14,270 bases of DNA, from positions 1 through 14,270 of the forward strand of contig JAGVTI010000139.1 of assembly GCA_019136935.1 (NCBI GenBank). Reading direction: 5' to 3'. This DNA is from Deltaproteobacteria bacterium (GTDB lineage Bacteria; Desulfobacterota; Syntrophia; Syntrophales; JAAYKM01). Below, one piece after another: positions 8,127-14,270 of this stretch; positions within the stretch are counted from its first letter, which is position 1, and each line of letters begins with the position of its first letter. Under the pieces are notes generated by a model. The model was not told the origin of the DNA and made no database searches. It was given only the letters and a program-made list of their open reading frames with translations. The position numbers and the translations under genes are program-made.

Positions 8127-9012
8127 CCGTAACCGCTGCAACGGTTGCGGCCTCTGCGTCGAAGTCTGTCCTTCGGGTACCCTGTCGCTTGTCGAAGGGA
8201 AAGCCGCGGTTACGGGAAAGCGGTCTATGGCCTGCGGCCAATGTGCCGCCGTCTGCCCCGTCGAAGCTGTTCGGATCGGCAACCTCGATCCACGTGTTCA
8301 TGACTTTGAGACCTTCAAAATGGAATCGTCCTGGATTCCCTGGGGGCAGGCCGACGCGGGGGATCTGGTGCGCCTCATGGCCTCGCGGCGTTCCTGCCGC
8401 CTGTATACGGACCGTGCCGTTGCACCGGAGGCGCTCCGCGACCTCGTTAAAATCGGCGTTACCGCTCCCTCCGGCACGAACTGCCAGCCGTGGGCCTTTA
8501 CCCTGGTTTCAACACGACGGGAGATGATCGCATTCGGCGAGCGGATTGCCGGTTTTTACCGCCGCCTCAACCGTCTGTCGGAGCAGGGTTGGTTGCGGAA
8601 CATCCTCAAATGGTGCGGAAAACCGGAACTCGATTATTACTATCGGAACTATCATGACCTCGTGGCCGAGTCCCTCGAACAATGGGACCGGGAACGCCGG
8701 GACCGGGTTTTCCACGGTGCGCCGGCGGCGATCATCGTAAGCTGCCGGCGCGATGCCACCTCTCCGGCCGAAGACGCCCTTTTGGCCACGCAGAACATTC
8801 TCCTGGGAGCCCATGCCATGGGCCTGGGAACGTGCCTGATCGGTTTCGCCGTCGAAGCCGTCAGAAGGGTTTCATCCATCAGGCGTTTTCTTGAAATTCC
8901 CGAGGAGGAAGATGTCCACAGCGTCATCGCCCTGGGCTACCCCGCCGTCCAATACCATACCGTCGCCGGCCGTAAAACACCCCTGGTGCGGATGCTGCAG
9001 ACGCGGTCTTGA
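8098..9012 (+). CDS. Ferredoxin-nitroreductase fusion protein (two-cluster ferredoxin domain plus FMN nitroreductase domain)
   Basis: The N-terminal 60 or so residues are a bacterial-type two-cluster ferredoxin. Cluster motif 1 is complete: CNGCGLCVEVCP (Cys14, 17, 20, 24). Motif 2 reads SMACGQCAAVCP (Ser43, Cys46, 49, 53), so its first expected cysteine is serine. A nitroreductase-fold domain follows at about residues 85-300, with SRRSCRLYTD (flavin phosphate contact), APSGTNCQPW and AMGLGTCLIGF, all typical of FMN-binding members. Fusions of this type are common in anaerobes and are thought to pass electrons from the clusters to flavin; the physiological substrate is unknown. GGAG about 7 bases upstream supports the ATG at 8098. 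It is the last gene of the plus-strand run, overlapping the HAD gene by 29 bases, and is followed by repeat-rich non-coding DNA. Confidence 0.92.
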   Translation: MNRQVFTVVDRNRCNGCGLCVEVCPSGTLSLVEGKAAVTGKRSMACGQCAAVCPVEAVRIGNLDPRVHDFETFKMESSWIPWGQADAGDLVRLMASRRSCRLYTDRAVAPEALRDLVKIGVTAPSGTNCQPWAFTLVSTRREMIAFGERIAGFYRRLNRLSEQGWLRNILKWCGKPELDYYYRNYHDLVAESLEQWDRERRDRVFHGAPAAIIVSCRRDATSPAEDALLATQNILLGAHAMGLGTCLIGFAVEAVRRVSSIRRFLEIPEEEDVHSVIALGYPAVQYHTVAGRKTPLVRMLQTRS

Positions 9013-9073
9013 ATATTTGCGTATCCCGTTTGTTCCTTATTACTTCGGCAATTGAATAACTCAATTCCCGTCG

Positions 9074-9091
9074 TTCCGTCGAAAGACGGAA
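9074..9091. repeat. REP-like hairpin with GAAA loop
   Basis: TTCCGTC and GACGGAA form a perfect 7-bp stem around a GAAA tetraloop, followed by TCCAGAATG. The form closely resembles the widespread intergenic repeat of the type ATTCCCGCGAAAGCGGGAATCCAG, with compensating stem changes. No T-run follows, so it is not an obvious intrinsic terminator, although it sits about 60 bases after the stop of the ferredoxin-nitroreductase gene. Confidence 0.55.
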
Positions 9092-9123
9092 TCCAGAATG
9101 AATTCGAATGGATGTCGGATCGA

Positions 9124-9277
9124 GAGGCTGTGTCGTAATACCCGATTGACGTTTGAAGTCATTCTGAATCCTTCGCTTCGCTCAAGGATAAACTCCGTGA
9201 AGAATTGAATCATAACAGGATGTTAAGAAGCGAGATTCTTCACCTGACGGCTCAGAATGACATTACGACACAGCCTC
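9124..9277. repeat. Inner 16-bp perfect inverted repeat (154-bp hairpin element)
   Basis: GAGGCTGTGTCGTAAT at 9124-9139 is matched exactly by its reverse complement at 9262-9277, with imperfect extension outward (ATG.CGGA on both arms). The interior contains shorter nested stems and the phrase CCTTCGCTTCGCTCAAGG, reminiscent of dispersed intergenic repeats ending in CTCAGAATGAC. This inner unit could be a separate element from the outer repeat. It would fold as a long interrupted hairpin if transcribed from either side. Confidence 0.65.
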
Positions 9278-9300
9278 CGAGTCCGGCATGGAGTTTTTAA

Positions 9301-9450
9301 TATTTGCTTGCCGAAGTAATAATTAATGAAATCGATGTTTCACATCGCATCGGCGATGATTGGGAGCGGTTTATCCAAAATTTGATTATTGAAAACCAGG
9401 TCAAAAACCCCATCGTTCGTTTGTTAGAACACCGAGGCATTGAAGCATAG
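9301..9450 (+). pseudogene. Possible gene remnant (49-codon open frame without a plausible start)
   Basis: A frame open from just after the TAA at 9298 to the TAG at 9448-9450 encodes a peptide with protein-like composition, including NEIDVSHRIGDDWERFIQNL and NPIVRLLEHRGIEA. It has no ATG or GTG start with a ribosome-binding site, and its first codons overlap the right arm of the 15-bp outer repeat. It may be the C-terminal end of a gene broken by the repeat element, or a chance open frame. I do not recognise the family. The following 60 bases, to the end of the lipoprotein gene, show nothing. Confidence 0.3.
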
Positions 9451-9510
9451 CGTCCGCGTTGTGATTGGCGCACATTTAGAGGGATCAGATGCGGATATAA
9501 GGCAGCATGC

Positions 9511-10002
9511 TTAATGCAGATTCATCTCCTTGTCTTCGTACCGTTCGTACAGGTCTGACGGGGGGCCGATGACTTCGATGATTTTTTCCCCGAGGAGGTG
9601 GACAACCGGCATGGCCTCAAGAACTGAGTACCAAATGCCGACGGGTGCTTTGTCAGGATCGTAAAGCACATAGCCAGTCAGGGATTTGCCGACCTGCAGG
9701 GTGCGGTTCCGCATCCCTTCCAGCAGTTTTTTGTAACTCTCTGAGTTCGGGTCGATTTTCTGCCAGAGACGTTCCTCAAGGACATAATCCTTCTTTACGC
9801 CCAAAATCGCCGTTGGTGATGATTCTGGACCGCAGTAGTAGTAAAGGTAAAGGCTGGAGGGTTTTCCGGATTCAAACAGCCGGGTCACTTCCGTGTCAGG
9901 GGTGTAATAGCCATAATTCTTCAGGGAGCCCGCACAGCCCAGAAGCAGAACGGTTAAAAAACCCAGAGCAAACAACCCAAAGCACCTTCTTCCATTCAAC
10001 AT
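9511..10002 (-). CDS. Small lipoprotein of unknown function downstream of clpA
   Basis: This 163-residue protein has a lipoprotein signal peptide: basic start MLNGRRC, a hydrophobic stretch, and the lipobox LLGC with the lipidated cysteine at residue 23. There is no Asp at position +2, so outer-membrane sorting is expected in a diderm. The mature part of about 140 residues is a soluble domain with GYYTPDTEVTRLFESGK, SLYLYYYCGPESSPTAILGV and TGYVLYDPDKAPVGIWYSVL. It matches no family I recognise. The ATG lies only 4 bases after the clpA stop, with a weak ribosome-binding site, which suggests translational coupling to clpA. Nothing in the sequence explains a link between a periplasm-facing lipoprotein and a cytoplasmic unfoldase, so co-transcription may be incidental. 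Confidence 0.82.
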   Translation of the reverse strand: MLNGRRCFGLFALGFLTVLLLGCAGSLKNYGYYTPDTEVTRLFESGKPSSLYLYYYCGPESSPTAILGVKKDYVLEERLWQKIDPNSESYKKLLEGMRNRTLQVGKSLTGYVLYDPDKAPVGIWYSVLEAMPVVHLLGEKIIEVIGPPSDLYERYEDKEMNLH

Positions 10003-10006
10003 AAGA

Positions 10007-12316
10007 CTAAACCATCTCTTTCACGGCCTCGGGAAGAGCGAAATCGGCCTGGTCCGTTCCGATGACTTTGATTACGACTTCGTCGCTCTCGATATCCGCC
10101 ACGGCCAAGCCCCCGGACGTCAAACGCCCGAAAAGGACCTCGTCCACGAAGAAACGCTTGATCTTGTCCTGGATGAGGCGCCCGATTTCACGGGCACCGA
10201 ATTCCTGTGAGTAACCCTTTTGGGCCAGCCAGGCGGAGCAGGTTTCCGTCACGTGAAGTTGGACGTGCTTTTCCTTTAGCTGAACCCGGAATTCGTCGAT
10301 CGCCTTGTTGACGATCCGGAGAATTTCCACATCGGTCAGCCCGTTAAAATTGACCACCCCGTCGAGACGGTTCCTGAATTCCGGTGAAAAGATCCTTTCC
10401 ACGGCCTTGAAAACGGCATCGCGCTCGATGGCCTTTCCTTCAAATCCGATGACCTGGCGGCCGATTTCCCTTGCCCCCGCGTTGGAAGTCATCAGAATGA
10501 TGACGTTTCTGAAGTCGGCCTTCTTCCCCGTGTTGTCCGTCAGGGTCGCGTAGTCCATGACCTGGAGCAGGGCGTTGAAAATGTCCTCGTGGGCCTTCTC
10601 GATTTCATCGAGCAGCAGAACGGCGTAAGGTGTTTTCCGGATCGCTTCCGTCAAAAGCCCACCCTCCTCGTATCCGACATACCCCGGAGGTGCGCCGACC
10701 AGCTTGGCCACGGAATGCTTTTCCTGGTACTCGCCCATGTCGTACCGGTGCAGGGGGATTCCCAAGAGGTCCGCGAGCTGCCTGGCCAGTTCCGTCTTTC
10801 CCACCCCCGTCGGCCCGACAAAAAGGAGAGAGGCGATCGGCTTCTGGGGTTCACGGAAACCGGCGCGGGACCGCTTGATGGCGTCGACGACTTTGTCGAC
10901 GGCTTCATCCTGACCGAAAATGCGGGATTTCAGATCGATTTCCAGGGAGCGCAGTTTCTCGATGTCGGAGGAGGAGACACTTTTCTCCGGGATTCTCGCT
11001 ATCTTGGCGATAACCGCTTCAATTTCCCCGCGGCCGATTACGCCGCGTTCTTCGTCGTTGAAGCGCCTCATGGATGACAGGGCCCCCGCTTCATCGATAA
11101 CGTCGATGGCCTTGTCGGGCAGGCGGCGATCGTTGATGTAACGGTTGGAAAGATCCGCGGCTGCCTGCAGCGCCTCTTCGTTGTAGGTCACATGATGATA
11201 GGATTCATACTTGCCGCGCACGCCGTGGAGAATTTTGACGGTCTGTTCGACCGATGGCTCCGGCACTTCGATCTTCTGAAACCGCCGGGACAGCGCCCCG
11301 TCTTTTTCGAAATATTTCCGGTATTCGTCATAGGTCGTGGAACCGATGCAACGGAGTTTGCCCTGGGACAGGGCGGGCTTCAAAATGTTGGACGCGTCCA
11401 TGGAGCCGCCCGAAACCGCGCCGGCTCCCACGATGTTGTGAATCTCGTCGATGAAAAGGATGACTTTCTTCTGTTTCTGCAGTTCCGCGATGACCCGCTT
11501 CATCCGTTCCTCGAAATCACCCCGGTAGCGGGTTCCTGCCAGCATGGACCCCATATCGAGGGCATAGATCTTCGAACCGAGCAGCCGCTTGGGTACTTTC
11601 CCCTCCGCGACCAACTGGGCAAGCCCCTCCGTGATCGCCGTTTTCCCCACGCCGGGATCGCCCACGTGAATGGGGTTGTTTTTCAGGCGCCGGCTGAGAA
11701 CCTGGAGGGTCCGTTCGAGAATCTCTTCCCGGCCGATGACGGGATCCAGTTCCCCCTGGAGGGCCTTTTCCGTCAACTCCGTCGTAAAGGACGCCAGGAG
11801 CTTGCTCCGGCTTTCCCTTGTTTCTTTCCCTTCTCCTTCCTGTTCGTCGCCCGCATCCTCCGGACGCTGGGATTCCGATTCCACCCCGGGTAAGACCGTG
11901 ACACCGTGGGAGATGTAATTGAGGAGGATCAACTTGGTCATTCCCTCTTTGCGGAGGTAGAAGGCGGCAAAGGATTCCTTTTCGTCGAAAAGGGAAACCA
12001 TGATGTCGCCAAGCTCCAGGACCTCTTTCTGGGAGGACGTCGAATGCCAGACGGCACGCTCCAGGATATTCTGGAATCCGGCCGACTGGACCACTTTGCG
12101 GTCGCCGACGGCCGTCTGCGTTTCCTGCAGGTGCCGGTCGAGGAGCAATTTGAGACGTTGCGGATTACCCCCGCAGTTTTCGATGATTTCGATGCCTTCC
12201 TCGAAAAAGAGCGCCGCATACAGGAGATGCTCCGGTGTGATGTATTCATGATGCCGGATATTGGCTTCCGCATAGGCAGCCATGATGATCTGATTCAATG
12301 TTTCGCTGATTTTCAT
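10007..12316 (-). CDS. clpA: ATP-dependent Clp protease ATP-binding subunit ClpA
   Basis: ClpA is the hexameric AAA+ unfoldase that feeds substrates to ClpP in the cytoplasm and accepts N-degron proteins from ClpS. The protein of about 769 residues has an N-terminal Clp-N double repeat (about 1-140) and an acidic linker. D1 has Walker A GDPGVGKT (219-226) and Walker B ILFIDEIHNIVGAG; D2 has Walker A GPTGVGKT (501-508) and Walker B VLLLDEIEKAH. The ClpP-docking tripeptide IGF is at 623-625, within QVIGFEGK. There is no long middle domain between D1 and D2, which separates it from ClpB and ClpC. I chose ATG at 12316, with AGGTG 6 bases upstream; a GTG at 12325 would add three residues but lies too close to its upstream AGAGG. 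It directly follows clpS, the usual pairing. Confidence 0.97.
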   Translation of the reverse strand: MKISETLNQIIMAAYAEANIRHHEYITPEHLLYAALFFEEGIEIIENCGGNPQRLKLLLDRHLQETQTAVGDRKVVQSAGFQNILERAVWHSTSSQKEVLELGDIMVSLFDEKESFAAFYLRKEGMTKLILLNYISHGVTVLPGVESESQRPEDAGDEQEGEGKETRESRSKLLASFTTELTEKALQGELDPVIGREEILERTLQVLSRRLKNNPIHVGDPGVGKTAITEGLAQLVAEGKVPKRLLGSKIYALDMGSMLAGTRYRGDFEERMKRVIAELQKQKKVILFIDEIHNIVGAGAVSGGSMDASNILKPALSQGKLRCIGSTTYDEYRKYFEKDGALSRRFQKIEVPEPSVEQTVKILHGVRGKYESYHHVTYNEEALQAAADLSNRYINDRRLPDKAIDVIDEAGALSSMRRFNDEERGVIGRGEIEAVIAKIARIPEKSVSSSDIEKLRSLEIDLKSRIFGQDEAVDKVVDAIKRSRAGFREPQKPIASLLFVGPTGVGKTELARQLADLLGIPLHRYDMGEYQEKHSVAKLVGAPPGYVGYEEGGLLTEAIRKTPYAVLLLDEIEKAHEDIFNALLQVMDYATLTDNTGKKADFRNVIILMTSNAGAREIGRQVIGFEGKAIERDAVFKAVERIFSPEFRNRLDGVVNFNGLTDVEILRIVNKAIDEFRVQLKEKHVQLHVTETCSAWLAQKGYSQEFGAREIGRLIQDKIKRFFVDEVLFGRLTSGGLAVADIESDEVVIKVIGTDQADFALPEAVKEMV

Positions 12317-12322
12317 AAGATA

Positions 12323-12327
12323 CACCT
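12323..12327 (-). promoter_or_regulatory. Ribosome-binding site favouring the ATG start of clpA
   Basis: AGGTG, overlapping the clpS stop codon on the minus strand, lies 6 bases before the ATG at 12316. The overlap suggests that clpA translation is coupled to termination of clpS. The alternative GTG start at 12325 is part of this same motif. Confidence 0.55.
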
Positions 12328-12649
12328 ATTCCTCTTCTATGGTGCAGCGAAGGGGGAAATCTCGCATCTTCGCCATCGACTGCACGCGTTGCACCTTTGT
12401 CACCGCAATGTCATAGGTGTAGATTCCACAGACACCCCGTCCCTTCCGATGGATATCCAGCATGATTTTAGTTGCCTCCACCGCCGGTTTATGAAACACT
12501 TTCACCAGAACATAGACGACGAAATCCATGGTCGTGTAGTGGTCGTTGTGCAGAATAACCCTGTAACGTTTCGGTTCCCGCAAATCGGTTTGATCTTCCG
12601 TCTCCCCGAAAAGGCCGGGAACACTCTGTTGATTCTGGCTAAATGGCAT
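12326..12649 (-). CDS. clpS: ATP-dependent Clp protease adaptor ClpS
   Basis: ClpS recognises N-terminal destabilising residues and hands such proteins to ClpA. The 107-residue protein has a flexible N-terminal tail of about 25 residues (needed in the family for delivery to ClpA) and then the core YRVILHNDHYTTMDFVVYVL. Core motifs VFHKPAVEATKIMLDIHRKG and GVCGIYTYDIAVTKV follow. Pocket residues corresponding to Escherichia coli Asn34, Asp35, Thr38, Met40 and His66 are present as Asn35, Asp36, Thr39, Met41 and His67. The second aspartate of the usual NDDYT motif is His37 instead. The ribosome-binding site before the ATG is weak. clpA begins immediately after, and a strong promoter lies about 55 bases upstream. 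Confidence 0.95.
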   Translation of the reverse strand: MPFSQNQQSVPGLFGETEDQTDLREPKRYRVILHNDHYTTMDFVVYVLVKVFHKPAVEATKIMLDIHRKGRGVCGIYTYDIAVTKVQRVQSMAKMRDFPLRCTIEEE

Positions 12650-12705
12650 AACTTGTTTTCAAGCCCCTACCCTGAGGACGGGTTTATTCCGTTCGTTTAT
12701 GTAAC

Positions 12706-12734
12706 AATATAGGATGCAGCGATTCGTGTGTCAA
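12706..12734 (-). promoter_or_regulatory. Sigma70-type promoter for clpS-clpA-lipoprotein
   Basis: On the minus strand a perfect TTGACA (12734-12729) is followed by exactly 17 bases and TATATT (12711-12706), a near-consensus housekeeping promoter. The predicted start near 12699 leaves a leader of about 50 bases before clpS. No heat-shock (sigma32-type) element is evident. It lies in the divergent gap between clpS and the histidine kinase gene. Confidence 0.75.
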
Positions 12735-12805
12735 TGGAATGCATGGAAACAGTTTCGGAAAGATTGGAACTGTGCAAGAAGCCCTTATCCGGAGAATGAT
12801 CCGCC

Positions 12806-14270
12806 GTGGAAACGTTTATTCTGGCATCGGTGAGCCTGACCATCGCCGTCTCCCTGGTCATCATGAAGAAAAAGGATGCCTCGATGCGCGCCTTTGCGAT
12901 GCTGTGCCTGGCCCTTTTTTTCAACAGGATTGGCGTTTTTTTCTTCGATATCCTGCATCAGCCTTTCTGGCATGTTCCCGAGTACGGGGGGCTTCTCGCG
13001 CTTCCCCCGCTGGCCCTGCACTTTACCGGAACCCTGACCCGAGGAGCACGGACCGTCCGGAAACGGGATATTCTGCTGACGGCGGTCTTCAGTTGCGTCA
13101 TGGCCGTTCTGATGTTCACACCGGTCAGCACCTGGCCTTATTTCCGTTTTATGGTCCATCTCTACCCTTTGTTGATCATCGGCGGTGCCTATCTGACTCT
13201 TTTGCTGTATATCTATCGGAGACGTCCCAGCGTGGAGAGAAAGAGAATGATGTATCTGTCCATCGCCTGTATCGTCGCGGCGCTGTTGTGCGGTTTCGAT
13301 CTCTTTTCCTATTTCGGTCTGTCCGCGCCGTCGCTTTCCAATATCATCATCGCCGCCCTGATTTACTTTATCCTTTTAATCATCGCTTATCCCCACCTGA
13401 CGAAACTTTACGAACTCATGGCGAAGTCTCTCCTGATTTTCATTCTCACGACGTTCGCCACGATCGTTTTTTATTTTGTTCTGGGCCTGTTCGGGAAGAA
13501 TGCCTATCTGCCCTTTACTCACGTTCTGACCGCCTCGTTTCTCATCGTTATCTCCATTACGCCCCTTAAAATCATTGTGAAACGGATTTTTTCCTATTTT
13601 TATCCCGAAAGTACCGACGTCTTTCAATCCCTCTACGCCTTCGACGAAAAACTCGAAAGGGAGAAAACCCTCCTGCTGGAAGAAATGGCCCCCGTGCTGG
13701 CCCACGAAATCAGGAATCCCCTGGGGTCCATCAAGGGAGCGGCACAGTTTTTAAGTACCGATACGGATTCGGAAGAGCACAAGAAGCTGTTGAATGTCAT
13801 TATCGAGGAAGTGAACCGCTTAAACCGCGTCGTATCCCAGTTTCTGGACTACGCGAAGCCCTACAGCATCGAGCCCCGGCCCGAGGACATCAACCGCATC
13901 ATCCAGAAGGTCGTTTCCATTATCCAGGCCGATGGCGCAGCCAATGAAATCACTATCGAAACGGATCTCCATCCGGATCTTCCTCCGATTGAAATCGATG
14001 CGGAACGGCTGATCCAGGTGATCCTCAATATTGCCTTCAATGCCGTGGAAGCGATGGCGGGCAGAGGTACGCTGTCTTTCCGGACAACGAGGATCGAAAG
14101 CGAGGAAGAGCAGTCCGTGGGCATTTACATCCGCGACACGGGCCCCGGCATTGCCAAAAAGGACCTCAAGCAGATCTTCAAACCCTTCTTCACGACCAAG
14201 GAAAGGGGGGTCGGACTGGGCCTTTCCATCTGTCAGAGGATTATCCGGGATCACGGCGGGTATATCCGGG
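12806..14270 (+). CDS. Polytopic membrane sensor histidine kinase, truncated by window edge
   Basis: The first 488 codons are visible and the gene continues past the right edge. The N-terminal 260 or so residues form about eight or nine hydrophobic segments, the first at residues 4-19, without an obvious large extracellular domain. A short linker leads straight into a HisKA domain with LAHEIRNPLGSIKGAA (phospho-acceptor His300). An HATPase domain follows, with N box LNIAFNAVEAM (Asn408 and Asn412), G1 box DTGPGI (Asp444), the F box FKPFFTTKE and G2 box GVGLGLSI (from residue 468). No PAS or HAMP domain is recognisable between membrane part and kinase. The kinase half resembles NtrB/AtoS-type proteins that pair with sigma54-activating regulators; a partner gene may lie just downstream. 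The GTG start is the first possible start after an in-frame TGA at 12797, with GGAGA 10 bases upstream. Confidence 0.93.
   Translation, partial: METFILASVSLTIAVSLVIMKKKDASMRAFAMLCLALFFNRIGVFFFDILHQPFWHVPEYGGLLALPPLALHFTGTLTRGARTVRKRDILLTAVFSCVMAVLMFTPVSTWPYFRFMVHLYPLLIIGGAYLTLLLYIYRRRPSVERKRMMYLSIACIVAALLCGFDLFSYFGLSAPSLSNIIIAALIYFILLIIAYPHLTKLYELMAKSLLIFILTTFATIVFYFVLGLFGKNAYLPFTHVLTASFLIVISITPLKIIVKRIFSYFYPESTDVFQSLYAFDEKLEREKTLLLEEMAPVLAHEIRNPLGSIKGAAQFLSTDTDSEEHKKLLNVIIEEVNRLNRVVSQFLDYAKPYSIEPRPEDINRIIQKVVSIIQADGAANEITIETDLHPDLPPIEIDAERLIQVILNIAFNAVEAMAGRGTLSFRTTRIESEEEQSVGIYIRDTGPGIAKKDLKQIFKPFFTTKERGVGLGLSICQRIIRDHGGYIR

Larger units (their letters stand above)
9037..9322. repeat. Outer 15-bp inverted repeat bounding a 286-bp palindromic, REP/MITE-like region
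   Basis: TTATTACTTCGGCAA (9037-9051) and TTGCCGAAGTAATAA (9308-9322) are perfect 15-base inverted copies. Between them lie further nested pairs: a 16-base pair (9124-9139 with 9262-9277), GTCATTCTGA with TCAGAATGAC (9158-9167 and 9252-9261), GTGAAGAAT with ATTCTTCAC (9197-9205 and 9235-9243) and ATCCTT with AAGGAT (9168-9173 and 9184-9189). The region is AT-richer than the genes and holds no credible complete reading frame. It resembles a miniature non-autonomous element or a composite of intergenic palindromic repeats. No clean target-site duplication flanks it; the 9-mer AATATTTGC occurs at 9012-9020 and 9299-9307 but not at the repeat ends. Confidence 0.7.

Noticed and set aside
9013..9100. 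Intrinsic terminator after the ferredoxin-nitroreductase gene
   Set aside because: The hairpin at 9074-9091 lacks a following T-run and I found no other GC-rich stem with a T-tract near the stop.
9012..9307. AATATTTGC direct repeats as a target-site duplication
   Set aside because: The two 9-mers (9012-9020 and 9299-9307) do not abut the inverted-repeat ends, and the sequence between them has no matching termini. In AT-rich DNA a chance 9-mer repeat is plausible.
11906..12712. A 268-codon plus-strand frame opposite clpS and the start of clpA
   Set aside because: The opposite strand encodes ClpS and ClpA with clear motifs and a good promoter, so this frame is a shadow.
12739..13569. A 276-codon plus-strand frame overlapping the histidine kinase N-terminus
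   Set aside because: It is Arg/Pro/His-rich, has no membrane pattern and ends mid-kinase. The frame starting with GTG at 12806 gives coherent membrane helices and continues into intact kinase motifs.
1..14270. CRISPR arrays, tRNA or rRNA genes, transposases, phage genes or toxin-antitoxin pairs
   Set aside because: No regularly spaced repeats, cloverleaf-like segments, rRNA-like stretches or recognisable proteins of these kinds were seen by eye.

Overview
The window is an ordinary-looking, gene-dense bacterial chromosome segment with high GC content in the genes. It reads as a diderm, probably anaerobic bacterium: it has a class A penicillin-binding protein, a Tat translocase, a lipoprotein with a clean lipobox, ClpS/ClpA and GatCAB. 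The set of genes and the protein style (MFGIGMPEL-type TatA/B protein, ferredoxin-nitroreductase fusion, HDAC-like deacetylase beside gatCAB and mtnA) suggest a Desulfobacterota-type lineage, perhaps Syntrophales-like. That placement is inference from memory of protein families; no 16S rRNA or other taxonomic marker is present.

Layout. (1) Bases 1-1926, minus strand: a promoter (TTGACA-N16-TATATA) drives a TatB-like protein and tatC, followed by an overlapping class A PBP gene that runs off the left edge. (2) Bases 2058-9012, plus strand: a seven-gene, closely packed run. It contains an HDAC/AcuC-family deacetylase, gatC, gatA, gatB, mtnA, a HAD-family phosphatase and a two-cluster ferredoxin fused to a nitroreductase domain. 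From gatA on, junctions are overlaps or gaps of a few bases, so co-transcription is likely. (3) Bases 9013-9510: the only sizeable non-coding stretch. It is AT-richer and holds a nested set of perfect inverted repeats resembling a REP/MITE-type element, plus a short open frame that looks like a gene remnant. (4) Bases 9511-12734, minus strand: clpS, clpA and a small lipoprotein gene, read from a near-consensus promoter (TTGACA-N17-TATATT). (5) Bases 12806-14270, plus strand: the first 488 codons of a polytopic membrane histidine kinase, cut by the right edge.

How the genes fit together. GatCAB amidates misacylated Glu-tRNAGln and/or Asp-tRNAAsn. MtnA acts in salvage of methylthioadenosine. 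ClpS delivers N-degron substrates to ClpA for degradation by ClpP. TatB/TatC export folded proteins, and the PBP builds peptidoglycan. No tRNA, rRNA, CRISPR array, intact transposase or phage gene is visible. I found no convincing new multi-gene system. The points most worth a second look are the nested inverted-repeat element, the missing cysteine in the ferredoxin domain, the lipoprotein gene directly behind clpA, the Asp-to-His change in the ClpS binding pocket and the mtnA-HAD-nitroreductase neighbourhood.
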